Shown piece after piece: positions 22,411 through 28,616 of a stretch of DNA of 60,246 nucleotides (within the stretch, counting starts at the first letter, position 1; each line of letters opens with the position of its first letter). Below the pieces are notes generated by a model. That model saw nothing but the letters and a program-made list of their open reading frames with translations, had not been told where the DNA came from and searched no databases. The position numbers and the translations under genes are program-made. Origin of the DNA: a virus; the IMG/VR virus record IMGVR_UViG_3300035670_000226, positions 1 to 60,246 of that record; one strand, given 5' to 3'.

Positions 22411-22767
22411 CTATTTTAGCCCGTTGTGGGCATCTGGGTCCCACGGGTCAGTAATATCGGCAGGACTACCATCATTATCTCGGATATATCGGTATCCGAG
22501 GTTCTCGCCGCCCTTAAATTGTTCTGGGGATAGCGCTCGGTGACGTCCTTGGGGGTCTGGGTGACCTTCGAATAGGGGAATATCTCCAGGATACTTCAGC
22601 AGGTGGTCTGCACCAGCCATAACTTGGTGAAAACTAGGAAGGGTCTTTTGACCACCTTCAGGATTCCCCTGTAAAAACGTACGTGCTGCCTTAGCTGCTC
22701 GGTAGCCAAATAGGTATCCCTCTACACCATCAGTTATCTTTGGTGGAATTGCTTCGTGTCTTCCCAT
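22411..22767 (-). CDS. Hypothetical protein
   Basis: 118 aa (MGRHEAIPPKITDGVEGYLF...), ending NGLK. A YRAAKAARTFLQ helix and conserved-looking DPQGRHRALSPEQFKGG. No family recognised. Preceded by an intergenic GGGGCGCTTTAAGG motif. Confidence 0.45.
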   Translation of the reverse strand: MGRHEAIPPKITDGVEGYLFGYRAAKAARTFLQGNPEGGQKTLPSFHQVMAGADHLLKYPGDIPLFEGHPDPQGRHRALSPEQFKGGENLGYRYIRDNDGSPADITDPWDPDAHNGLK

Positions 22768-22832
22768 ACCTGTTCTTCCAAACCGAACTAATTTTTTTCC
22801 GCCCTCGGATTTTTATCCTTAAAGCGCCCCTG

Positions 22833-23054
22833 TTACCTTGCTACGCCGAACATCTCGGGGTCGAAGTCGTTACGCTTCTTCGTTGGAGTGCCCGTTGGGT
22901 AAGTCTGAGCAAACTGTCTGTCGTCAAGATTGCAGTTACGGCCTCGGTGGGTGACCAATCGGTACCTGAGTTCGTCTGCCATGTGTGGGGTTCCGCCCAT
23001 TAGGTCATGAATGTGCTTGGGCTGGTAAGCCGCTTCGACAAAGTGGTCAGACAT
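22833..23054 (-). CDS. Hypothetical small protein
   Basis: 73 aa. HIHDLMGGTPHMADELRYRL, then a basic region (THRGRNCNLDDRQF). His and Cys residues could bind a metal, but no clear motif. The ATG at 23054 follows the stop of the membrane protein gene directly. Confidence 0.45.
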   Translation of the reverse strand: MSDHFVEAAYQPKHIHDLMGGTPHMADELRYRLVTHRGRNCNLDDRQFAQTYPTGTPTKKRNDFDPEMFGVAR

Positions 23055-23309
23055 TTACTTGAACTGAGTCTTGTTTAGGGCGTGGTGCTTGCCAGCTTCG
23101 TATCCAGTCTGGCCAGTTAGACCTAGAGCGCCGCCAACAGCACTAGCAGTTCCAGAATCTGGCAGGTTTGCACTCATAGATGCTCGTAGGGCATCTGGCA
23201 TACCTGGGTCAATGAACGCACCCTTGCTCGCTAGATAGCCAAGTCCTGCACCGATAGCGGTTACAGTTGCGACTCTACGTACAGACTGAGGGACTTTAGG
23301 TAGTTTCAT
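23055..23309 (-). CDS. Small protein with glycine-zipper-like membrane segments
   Basis: 84 aa; TVTAIGAGLGYLASKGA (~14-30) and ASAVGGALGLTGQTGY are Gly/Ala-patterned helices. Probably membrane associated; function unknown. Confidence 0.45.
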   Translation of the reverse strand: MKLPKVPQSVRRVATVTAIGAGLGYLASKGAFIDPGMPDALRASMSANLPDSGTASAVGGALGLTGQTGYEAGKHHALNKTQFK

Positions 23310-23345
23310 GACTCCAGTGTGCCAGAGTGTGGGGGCGTTTTAGGG

Positions 23346-23900
23346 CTAAATTGCAGATTTTAGGTATTCAAAGCACATTAGATGACGAGCGGAGTCCCAA
23401 CCTGCATCGTGTGGCTTATAGGTGTCCATGTTAATCCTGGCGTACTCCAAGGACATTTCTTTCCAAGTCTTCATGGAGTGCCCGTTTTTTCCATCCAACA
23501 GCCACAGCATCCCGTTTAGCTCGGCAGTTTGTCTACTAAAAAGGGAGTAAGTCTTAGGCAGAGTCACTCTAACGAAGGGCATATCGAAGCCAGTGATGTT
23601 AAATCCGACTGGAACGGTCTTTAGGCGCTTTTTTGGGTTAGCCCCGTGGCTGATTAGCCACTCATACAGCAGTTCATCGACCTCTTCGGGGTGTTTTCCG
23701 TTAAGCCTGAGCTGTTCTTGGGTGATTTTGTGCACTTCGGCAGCCCTATCCTCCCAGTACATGTCCGCAGGAGGGCGCAGGTAGTAGGAGACAGTCTCAA
23801 TACCAAGGGGCGTAGAGACAGATAGGCCAATCTGGATGAGCTTTCCACCCCTTTCCATGTCAGGGCAGCTCATCTCGCCGTCAATACCTACAAATAGCAC
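23346..23900 (-). CDS. DnaQ-like 3'-5' exonuclease (DEDDh)
   Basis: 184 aa. Exo I: Asp7/Glu9 in FVGIDGEMSC; Exo II: FNITGFDMPFVR Asp; Exo III: His164-x4-Asp169 in HDAGWDSARHL. Length and DEDDh order match the RNase T/DnaQ superfamily. It could proofread or degrade nucleic acid; the DNA polymerase at 50.7 kb carries its own exonuclease, so this one is separate. First gene leftward of the divergent region. Confidence 0.8.
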   Translation of the reverse strand: MLFVGIDGEMSCPDMERGGKLIQIGLSVSTPLGIETVSYYLRPPADMYWEDRAAEVHKITQEQLRLNGKHPEEVDELLYEWLISHGANPKKRLKTVPVGFNITGFDMPFVRVTLPKTYSLFSRQTAELNGMLWLLDGKNGHSMKTWKEMSLEYARINMDTYKPHDAGWDSARHLMCFEYLKSAI

Positions 23901-24153
23901 CCGAAAAGCATAGCAGGCGGGGGCGTTTTAGTGCGAACGTACTGATTTCGCATGTTTAAGGGGGGTCAAACCGATGCTTTTCGTACCTTTTGGCTACTGC
24001 CTCGACTGAAATAGCATCAACCGTGTGTGAGGCCTGGGGGTCTATTGTTACATTTTGCGGTAATTGTTACTTGTTTGTGATGTTATCAGTTTGTTACATT
24101 GTGGGCGGTTTTCGTTATTTTTCCGTTATCTGGCGGTGTGGCATAATTTGACT

Positions 24154-24189
24154 ATGAAGAACTGCCACCGCTACGGCTACGGCTACTAG
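24154..24189 (+). CDS. Possible 11-residue leader peptide
   Basis: ATG AAG AAC ... TAG encodes MKNCHRYGYGY, His/Tyr/Gly rich with a CTACGG codon repeat. A CATAAT box lies at 24142-24147, so it could be translated leaderless. It precedes a stable hairpin, an arrangement used in attenuation. Too short for coding evidence on its own. Confidence 0.35.
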   Translation: MKNCHRYGYGY

Positions 24190-24219
24190 CGGGTCGCACA
24201 CTACACTTCCAAGGTGTCC

Positions 24220-24257
24220 GTTATCCGTTCGTTACTTGTAGGTAACGAATAGATAAC
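24220..24257 (+). ncRNA. Hairpin after the leader ORF
   Basis: GTTATC-CG-TTCGTTAC pairs with GTAACGAA-TA-GATAAC: 8 bp plus 6 bp around two mismatches, 6-nt loop. Could be an RNA stem in the 5' UTR of the 24372 gene or a DNA cruciform/operator pair. Confidence 0.6.
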
Positions 24258-24266
24258 AATTGGTTG

Positions 24267-24321
24267 GTCGCTAGGTATGGTTACGCCTATTGGTTGCGGG
24301 TTCAATTCTCGCACTAGCGAC
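24267..24321 (+). ncRNA. tRNA-like three-way junction without anticodon arm
   Basis: An 8-bp closing stem (GTCGCTAG 24267-24274 / CTAGCGAC 24314-24321) encloses a canonical T arm, GCGGG-TTCAATT-CTCGC (24296-24312), and a D-arm-like TAGG...CCTA with TGGTTA loop. There is no anticodon arm. It lies 50 bp before the first forward gene. Could be a minimised tRNA mimic, a tRNA remnant (attachment site), or a UTR element. Confidence 0.5.
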
Positions 24322-24371
24322 GGTTACCATTCGGTAACTATCCAACGGCGTATTATCACGAAAGGATAACA

Positions 24372-24815
24372 ATGCCATCAGCAACCAAGTCCCGTACTAC
24401 GGGCACCGCTTCACCAGAAACATCCGTACGCAGACCCGTCACCGTCAAGTTGGGTAAGTCCACTGACACGGTACAGGTATTCGACACTGGCGTTCGCCTA
24501 GACACCTCTATGTATGCGGTTCACCAAATCATAGAAGCCCTTAGGAACGAAGCCAGTTCCTGGTATGTAGTAGAAGACACCCCTGCCAACCGTAAGGTCT
24601 TGGCTAAGAAAGACGCTAACCGCAAGGCTAAGGGTAAGTCTCCACGCCCTCGTATCATCGAAGGTGGCTACATCCTTCTAGGTGGTAAAGCAAGACACCA
24701 CCGTGAGCAGGGTACCTCAGTTCCTAACCTAGTACGCACTTACTTGGGCTTCAAGCAAGAGCAGAAGCGTTGGGAAGCCGCTGCTCAAGCACACCGAGAC
24801 GCACTACACGACTAG
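24372..24815 (+). CDS. First gene of the forward block; unknown basic protein
   Basis: 147 aa, ATG at 24372 with AAAGGATAAC upstream. Two parts: a Ser/Thr N-terminal arm, then VTVKLGKSTDTVQVFDTG..., YAVHQIIEALRNEASSWYVVE, and a basic segment (AKKDANRKAKGKSPRPR). Ends with KRWEAAAQAHRDALHD helix. It is the sole gene before a terminator and next to the motif array, so it may be the array's binding protein or a first-expressed regulator. No family recognised. Confidence 0.55.
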   Translation: MPSATKSRTTGTASPETSVRRPVTVKLGKSTDTVQVFDTGVRLDTSMYAVHQIIEALRNEASSWYVVEDTPANRKVLAKKDANRKAKGKSPRPRIIEGGYILLGGKARHHREQGTSVPNLVRTYLGFKQEQKRWEAAAQAHRDALHD

Positions 24816-24850
24816 GTTTACCAACCGCCTAGCATCACCGCAAGCCATTA

Positions 24851-24883
24851 GCCCGCCTATAAAGCCATTATGGGCGGGCTTTT
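24851..24883 (+). terminator. Intrinsic terminator after the first forward gene
   Basis: GCCCGCC (24851-24857) pairs with GGCGGGC (24873-24879), followed by TTTT. Located about 35 nt after the stop. Implies the rest of the forward block needs its own promoter or read-through. Confidence 0.8.
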
Positions 24884-25194
24884 GGCTACTGCCAGCCAAT
24901 CAGCAAGGCTAAGCAAGCGAGTGACCAGACTACCAAGGCACCCCCCCAGATGTTATCAAGTAATAAGCTGGCATAGGCGAAAGCACCCCCCTTGCTCATC
25001 TATCCCCCATAGAGTCTATGCGAGCCTGTGGCTTGATAAAGCCTGGCAAGAGAGTATCTATCTCTATGTATGTATCTCTCTCTATCAGTAACACACTAAA
25101 GACCTCCTCTTGAGAGTTCACTCAAGGGGGAGAACCCCCTTAGACCCCCCGTAGCGGGGGCGTTCTAAGGAAAGCCCTAACGAAAGGAAGAAAG
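24884..25194 (+). other. 311-nt leader with paired GC hairpins
   Basis: No convincing gene. Holds a weak promoter candidate (TTGATA near 25033 with TATCTA 16 bp later), then stable hairpins: CCTCTTGAG / CTCAAGGGG (25106-25129) and CCTTAGA...CCCCC / GGGGG...TCTAAGG (25138-25170). Region runs straight into the ribosome site of the next gene (GAAAGGAAG, ~25181-25189). Confidence 0.5.
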
Positions 25195-25413
25195 ATGGGC
25201 AGGAAGAACAAGAACGCAAGCAAGCGTTCTATCCAAGTCACGAAAGTGATTACGCCACACCAGCTAAAGCGAGAAGCCGAAAGAGCACGGCACTTGCTTC
25301 AGGGTATAGAAGAGCCCTATGCCCACCGCACTAGAGAAGAGTTTACTCACAAGGTAAGTGCTTCTCTCTCCGAAGATGTACAAGCCGAACTGATGGCTAT
25401 CTTCCAGAAGTAG
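25195..25413 (+). CDS. Small basic protein
   Basis: 72 aa, ATG at 25195. Very basic first 30 residues (GRKNKNASKRSIQVTKVITP), then two helices (AERARHLLQGIEE; LSEDVQAELMAIFQK). Could be nucleic acid binding. No family recognised. Confidence 0.5.
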   Translation: MGRKNKNASKRSIQVTKVITPHQLKREAERARHLLQGIEEPYAHRTREEFTHKVSASLSEDVQAELMAIFQK

Positions 25414-25418
25414 AGCCT

Positions 25419-25440
25419 CAGGGGGGCGAAAGCCCCCCTG
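25419..25440 (+). terminator. 9-bp G/C hairpin with GAAA tetraloop
   Basis: CAGGGGGGC-GAAA-GCCCCCCTG lies 5 nt after the stop. No U-run follows; CCCCCCGTAG occurs directly after (25442 on), as in the upstream hairpin (25145-25154). Better seen as an mRNA stability or intergenic element than a full terminator. Confidence 0.55.
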
Positions 25441-25465
25441 TAACCCCCCGTAGAAAGGAACAGCA

Positions 25466-25651
25466 GTGAACAAAAAGTTCAACATTGACTTCGAAGCGTG
25501 GTCGCTTGTCGAAGCCAAAGACCAAGACGAAGCCGAAGCCATCGCACGAAAGATTGTTAGCATCTGTGACAATGCTTTGACTGACGAAGGCTATTCGATG
25601 AGCATGGTTGTCGTTGATGACGGCATTACCGAAGCAGATGAGGAGAACTAA
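25466..25651 (+). CDS. Small acidic protein (EA-motif family)
   Basis: 61 aa (MNKKFNIDFEAWSLVEAKDQDEAEAIARKIV...). Strand-helix-strand layout: F-x-I-x-F-x-A-W, then VEAKDQDEAEA...: this 'V.A.d..EA' step also occurs in several neighbours. Its last codons (GAG GAG AAC TAA) include the ribosome site of the next gene. Confidence 0.5.
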   Translation: MNKKFNIDFEAWSLVEAKDQDEAEAIARKIVSICDNALTDEGYSMSMVVVDDGITEADEEN

Positions 25652-25833
25652 TGCCTAAGTATGTAATCAAAGCCAAGAGAACACATTGGTATGAAACAAC
25701 CGTTGAAGCAGACGGGGAGATTGAAGCCGCTGACCAAGTGAGAGATTGGTTAGCGGACGATTGGGAAGAAGGAAACTTTGAAGTCCAAGCACAATGGGAC
25801 TTCGATGCCATCAAAGTAGAGGAGGGTAACTAA
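25651..25833 (+). CDS. Small acidic protein (EA-motif family)
   Basis: 60 aa, ATG at 25651 overlapping the previous stop (TAATG). KYVIKAKRTHWYETTVEADGEIEAADQVRDWL repeats the pattern Y-V-I-x-A ... VEADGEIEAA; likely beta-alpha-beta fold, like the flanking proteins. Ends EEGN. Confidence 0.5.
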   Translation: MPKYVIKAKRTHWYETTVEADGEIEAADQVRDWLADDWEEGNFEVQAQWDFDAIKVEEGN

Positions 25834-26018
25834 TGGCATACAAGTTGTTTTACATCGACAGCAAAGGTGACAAGCGTTACCTACACAGCACAGAAACAGG
25901 CAAGGTGTGGGAAACAGACAGCAAAGCCGTAGCCCTCAAGATGCGATGGGCAGAATGGCAACAAGGTGGGTTGCTCACCATTGAAAGCACAGACACACGA
26001 CCAAAGGAGGATAACTAA
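25833..26018 (+). CDS. Small hypothetical protein
   Basis: 61 aa, TAATG overlap with the gene before. KLFYIDSKGDKRYLHSTETG, VWETDSKAVALKMRW: antiparallel strands plus helix. Ends KEDN, again encoding the next ribosome site. Confidence 0.45.
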   Translation: MAYKLFYIDSKGDKRYLHSTETGKVWETDSKAVALKMRWAEWQQGGLLTIESTDTRPKEDN

Positions 26019-26224
26019 TGGGTAGAGAAGTTCACTTTGTTATCGCAGTAGATGTAGATACTAAGCAGGTCTACATAGATGACGATACATACTCAGCCAA
26101 GTTTGATTACGAACAAGGCTATTACGACACCGACAAAGAGCAATGGTTTGAAGATGAAGACCGCACCTTGTATGACCTAGCACTAGGCATACTCAACAAC
26201 AAAGCACAACTAGAAAGGGAATAA
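26018..26224 (+). CDS. Small hypothetical acidic protein
   Basis: 68 aa, coupled by TAATG. VHFVIAVDVDTKQVYIDDDTYS, a strand-rich acidic N-terminal half, then helix LYDLALGILNNKAQLERE. Function unknown. Confidence 0.45.
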   Translation: MGREVHFVIAVDVDTKQVYIDDDTYSAKFDYEQGYYDTDKEQWFEDEDRTLYDLALGILNNKAQLERE

Positions 26225-26227
26225 CAA

Positions 26228-26503
26228 ATGGCTAGATTCGCCGTTGATGTTGTCTTTACATACAAAGCAACATTCTTAGTAGAAGCAGACAGCCACCACA
26301 ATGCCAAAGTTATTGTGGCTGATAGCCCAAACTTGCACCCCAAGTTGTGGCACGGGAAAGAAGTGTTCCCTGCTAACACAGAGCGTGACAATGGTTGGTC
26401 ACGAATAACAATTGGTGAGTCTGAGGTGCTTGACAAAGCACAAGCATCTGCCACCAAGCCAAGAGCAAACTTCCCCGACTACGGGGATGACGGGGAGGAG
26501 TAG
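26228..26503 (+). CDS. Small protein (EA-motif-like family)
   Basis: 91 aa. ARFAVDVVFTYKATFLVEADSHHNAKVIV: same strand, VEAD-helix order as the 25651 protein, with a longer C-terminal tail. Acidic end (DDGEE). Next gene begins 3 bp after the stop. Confidence 0.45.
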   Translation: MARFAVDVVFTYKATFLVEADSHHNAKVIVADSPNLHPKLWHGKEVFPANTERDNGWSRITIGESEVLDKAQASATKPRANFPDYGDDGEE

Positions 26504-26505
26504 AG

Positions 26506-26802
26506 ATGCCTAGTAAGAAGTATTGGAAGATGCTAGACACTGACCACCCTGCTTGTGTGAAGAACACAGCCGCTCTAGCCAGCCTGTCCACTAACTATGA
26601 CTTTCCTTCACCATTCAGTCTGTTCCTAGACCTGATTGGTTGGAGCGAAGACAACCTCGGTGAGAGGTTGTATCAACTAGATAGTCTGCACCTTGACTAC
26701 CTAGCTGGAAGCTACCTCGGTAGTGCTCTGTCTGAGTATTCAGACAAGCCTGACGAGGTTACAGCTTGGGTCACCAAGCTGTGTGCAGAAGAAACAAAAT
26801 AA
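26506..26802 (+). CDS. Hypothetical protein preceding the amidoligase
   Basis: 98 aa (MPSKKYWKMLDTDHPACVKNT...FPSPFSLFLDLIGWSEDNLGERL). Helical, Tyr/Leu/Ser rich; no metal motif. It is separated by 22 bp with an AAGGAGG ribosome site from the amidoligase gene and could share its function only by position. Confidence 0.45.
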   Translation: MPSKKYWKMLDTDHPACVKNTAALASLSTNYDFPSPFSLFLDLIGWSEDNLGERLYQLDSLHLDYLAGSYLGSALSEYSDKPDEVTAWVTKLCAEETK

Positions 26803-26824
26803 CAACTGTTCTAAGGAGGACACA

Positions 26825-28591
26825 ATGAGCACAACGCTGCTCACCAAGAGCGACATAATCTTGTCGACTCACGCATCAAGTTACATCCGTATGCAACTTG
26901 ACGGCCACAGGCGTTACCCTGGTGCTGTCTCTGTGTACGGAGATGACCCTGTAGACCTTGACAAGGTTCACAGCGACCCTAACGAGGCTAAGGACTACGA
27001 CAGCCTTGTGCAGACCACTCGTTGGCTTCTCAAGTCTTTCGAGCACGCCGAGCACATCATTAGGAACAAGCACAAGTTCATTGCCCTAGCTGAAGCTAAT
27101 GACGACAGCGTGTCAGTGACCTTCAAGCACGCAGGCATTGTTTCTGTGTGGGATTCAATGCGAGGTACTGATAGCAGGTTGCTCAACATCAGAGCATCTG
27201 CAGTTGGTAAGCTGCTTGAGCCTTACGCAGCTCTGTTGTCATCCGACCACCCCACTGCAATTAGGTACAAAGACTGGGGCTCAAGCGTGTGGGTGTTCAA
27301 CAACCCCAAGCTTCAGCAGAGCTATGTAGGTGACGCACACACACCTACACTGCAACGAGCACTGTGGCTTAGTAAGCGTAACAACTTACTCAACATGCTA
27401 GGCAGTGGTCAGCGTTACGAGACCAAGCGTGACCTAATGGTTGATGACACTCCTCGTATTGCTTTACTTGTACAGCCTGACCACCAGAGCTCAATCACAG
27501 TGAGTGACTTCCGCAAGTTAGCAACAGCAATGGATAGACACGCCAACCACAAGCCGTCTATCTATGACTTGCAGTCCATTCGCTCTGACCTACTCGGTGA
27601 GCAGGTAGCCCTACAACGACACGAGAGTGTTCAGCGTCAGGTCATTGCTCGTGAGAACTTCACCAAGTATTGGGACACACTCAAGCGGGCTATCCGTGAT
27701 GAGGCACCATCGCTTGTGGATGCAGAGCTACAGTGGAGAGAGATACCACTGCACCCAGCAGACACACCAAGCTCACGCACTTGGGGCATTGAGGTCGAGA
27801 CTGTTCGTGCTCACTTGGTTAACCGACCTGCTGGTTGGGACTCACGCTACGATGGCTCACTTCCTGATGAAGGTGGTAGCAGTTGTAACTGTGACTGTGA
27901 CAGCTGCTATGATGGTGACCACTGCAATGACAGAGGCAGTGACTGCTACGACGACAACGATGAGGACATCGAGTCGAGAGAGTTCGTCTCTCCTGTCCTT
28001 GAGAGCTTCAACTCTCGTGGTCTTCGTTCTATCTGTGACGAGCTACCTACCAGAGAGGAACGCACTGAGCCTGGCATCCATGTCCATGTCGGTGCCCGTG
28101 ACTTGACGATAGCAGATGTTGGTAGACTGCTAGTTGCTTACAGCGTAGCTGCACCAATCATCATGCCTCTCTACCACCGAGAGGTATACGGATACTGCAA
28201 GGAGACAGGCACTAGCACCATTCAGTCCTGGCTCAGTGCAGCTCGTAGGTATCTCAAGGAGCAGGGCAGACTGCCTCAGCCTGTAGAAATCTACAGCTCA
28301 CTAAGCAGTGACCGCTACCAAGATGTCAATGTCACAGCACTTGATAGGCACGGCACCATTGAGTTCCGTGCTATGGGTCCTTACTATGACTACGACCACC
28401 TAGTCCGTTGGGCTTGGTTCTGTCGTGAGATGGTCAATGTATCCAAGCTTGGTCTACCTCAGCAGGTATGGACACGGTGCAAGTCTGTACGAGATGTAGT
28501 CACCGTGCTTCGCAAGTACGGTTCAGAGTCACCGTTTGACAAGGACTTCTTGGCAATCGACACAGCATCACTCGTCTTACAAGACGACTAA
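26825..28591 (+). CDS. Putative amidoligase (Amidoligase_2 / ATP-grasp-like COOH-NH2 ligase)
   Basis: 588 aa from ATG at 26825 behind AAGGAGGACACA. C-terminal half carries the Amidoligase_2 signatures: GIEVET (~321-326), GIHVHVG (~417) and TIEFRAMG (~511). A Cys/Asp-rich insert (~352-380; CNCDCDSC, CNDRGSDC) is unusual and could bind metal. Residues 1-~315 are a separate, unassigned domain. Family members are predicted to form amide or peptide bonds with ATP; the next gene supplies ammonia from glutamine. Substrate unknown; codon use resembles neighbours. Only the C-terminal half supports the family call. Confidence 0.75.
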   Translation: MSTTLLTKSDIILSTHASSYIRMQLDGHRRYPGAVSVYGDDPVDLDKVHSDPNEAKDYDSLVQTTRWLLKSFEHAEHIIRNKHKFIALAEANDDSVSVTFKHAGIVSVWDSMRGTDSRLLNIRASAVGKLLEPYAALLSSDHPTAIRYKDWGSSVWVFNNPKLQQSYVGDAHTPTLQRALWLSKRNNLLNMLGSGQRYETKRDLMVDDTPRIALLVQPDHQSSITVSDFRKLATAMDRHANHKPSIYDLQSIRSDLLGEQVALQRHESVQRQVIARENFTKYWDTLKRAIRDEAPSLVDAELQWREIPLHPADTPSSRTWGIEVETVRAHLVNRPAGWDSRYDGSLPDEGGSSCNCDCDSCYDGDHCNDRGSDCYDDNDEDIESREFVSPVLESFNSRGLRSICDELPTREERTEPGIHVHVGARDLTIADVGRLLVAYSVAAPIIMPLYHREVYGYCKETGTSTIQSWLSAARRYLKEQGRLPQPVEIYSSLSSDRYQDVNVTALDRHGTIEFRAMGPYYDYDHLVRWAWFCREMVNVSKLGLPQQVWTRCKSVRDVVTVLRKYGSESPFDKDFLAIDTASLVLQDD

Positions 28592-28616
28592 CCACTAACG
28601 AATAGGAGAACATACC

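Larger units (their letters stand above)
24047..24370. repeat. Region crowded with GTTAC/GTTATC motifs (candidate iterons or operators)
   Basis: GTTA(C/T) occurs in direct or inverted form at about 24047, 24066, 24082, 24093, 24114, 24125, 24220, 24231, 24242, 24252, 24280, 24323, 24334 and 24365: 14 copies in about 320 bp where about 3 GTTA/TAAC words are expected by chance. Several form pairs (GTTACC-attc-GGTAAC at 24323-24338). It lies between two divergent gene blocks. The flank 23901-24046 has a GGGGGCGTTTTAG motif near 23912 and otherwise nothing recognised. Confidence 0.65.

Noticed and set aside
24870-25091. 73-residue plus-strand frame after the first forward gene
   Set aside because: Begins inside a terminator hairpin; no ribosome site; Arg/Pro/Ser composition unlike neighbours.
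27627-28106. 159-residue plus-strand frame within the amidoligase
   Set aside because: Shadow frame; Ser/Thr/Val-rich translation of the Cys/Asp insert, no start site.
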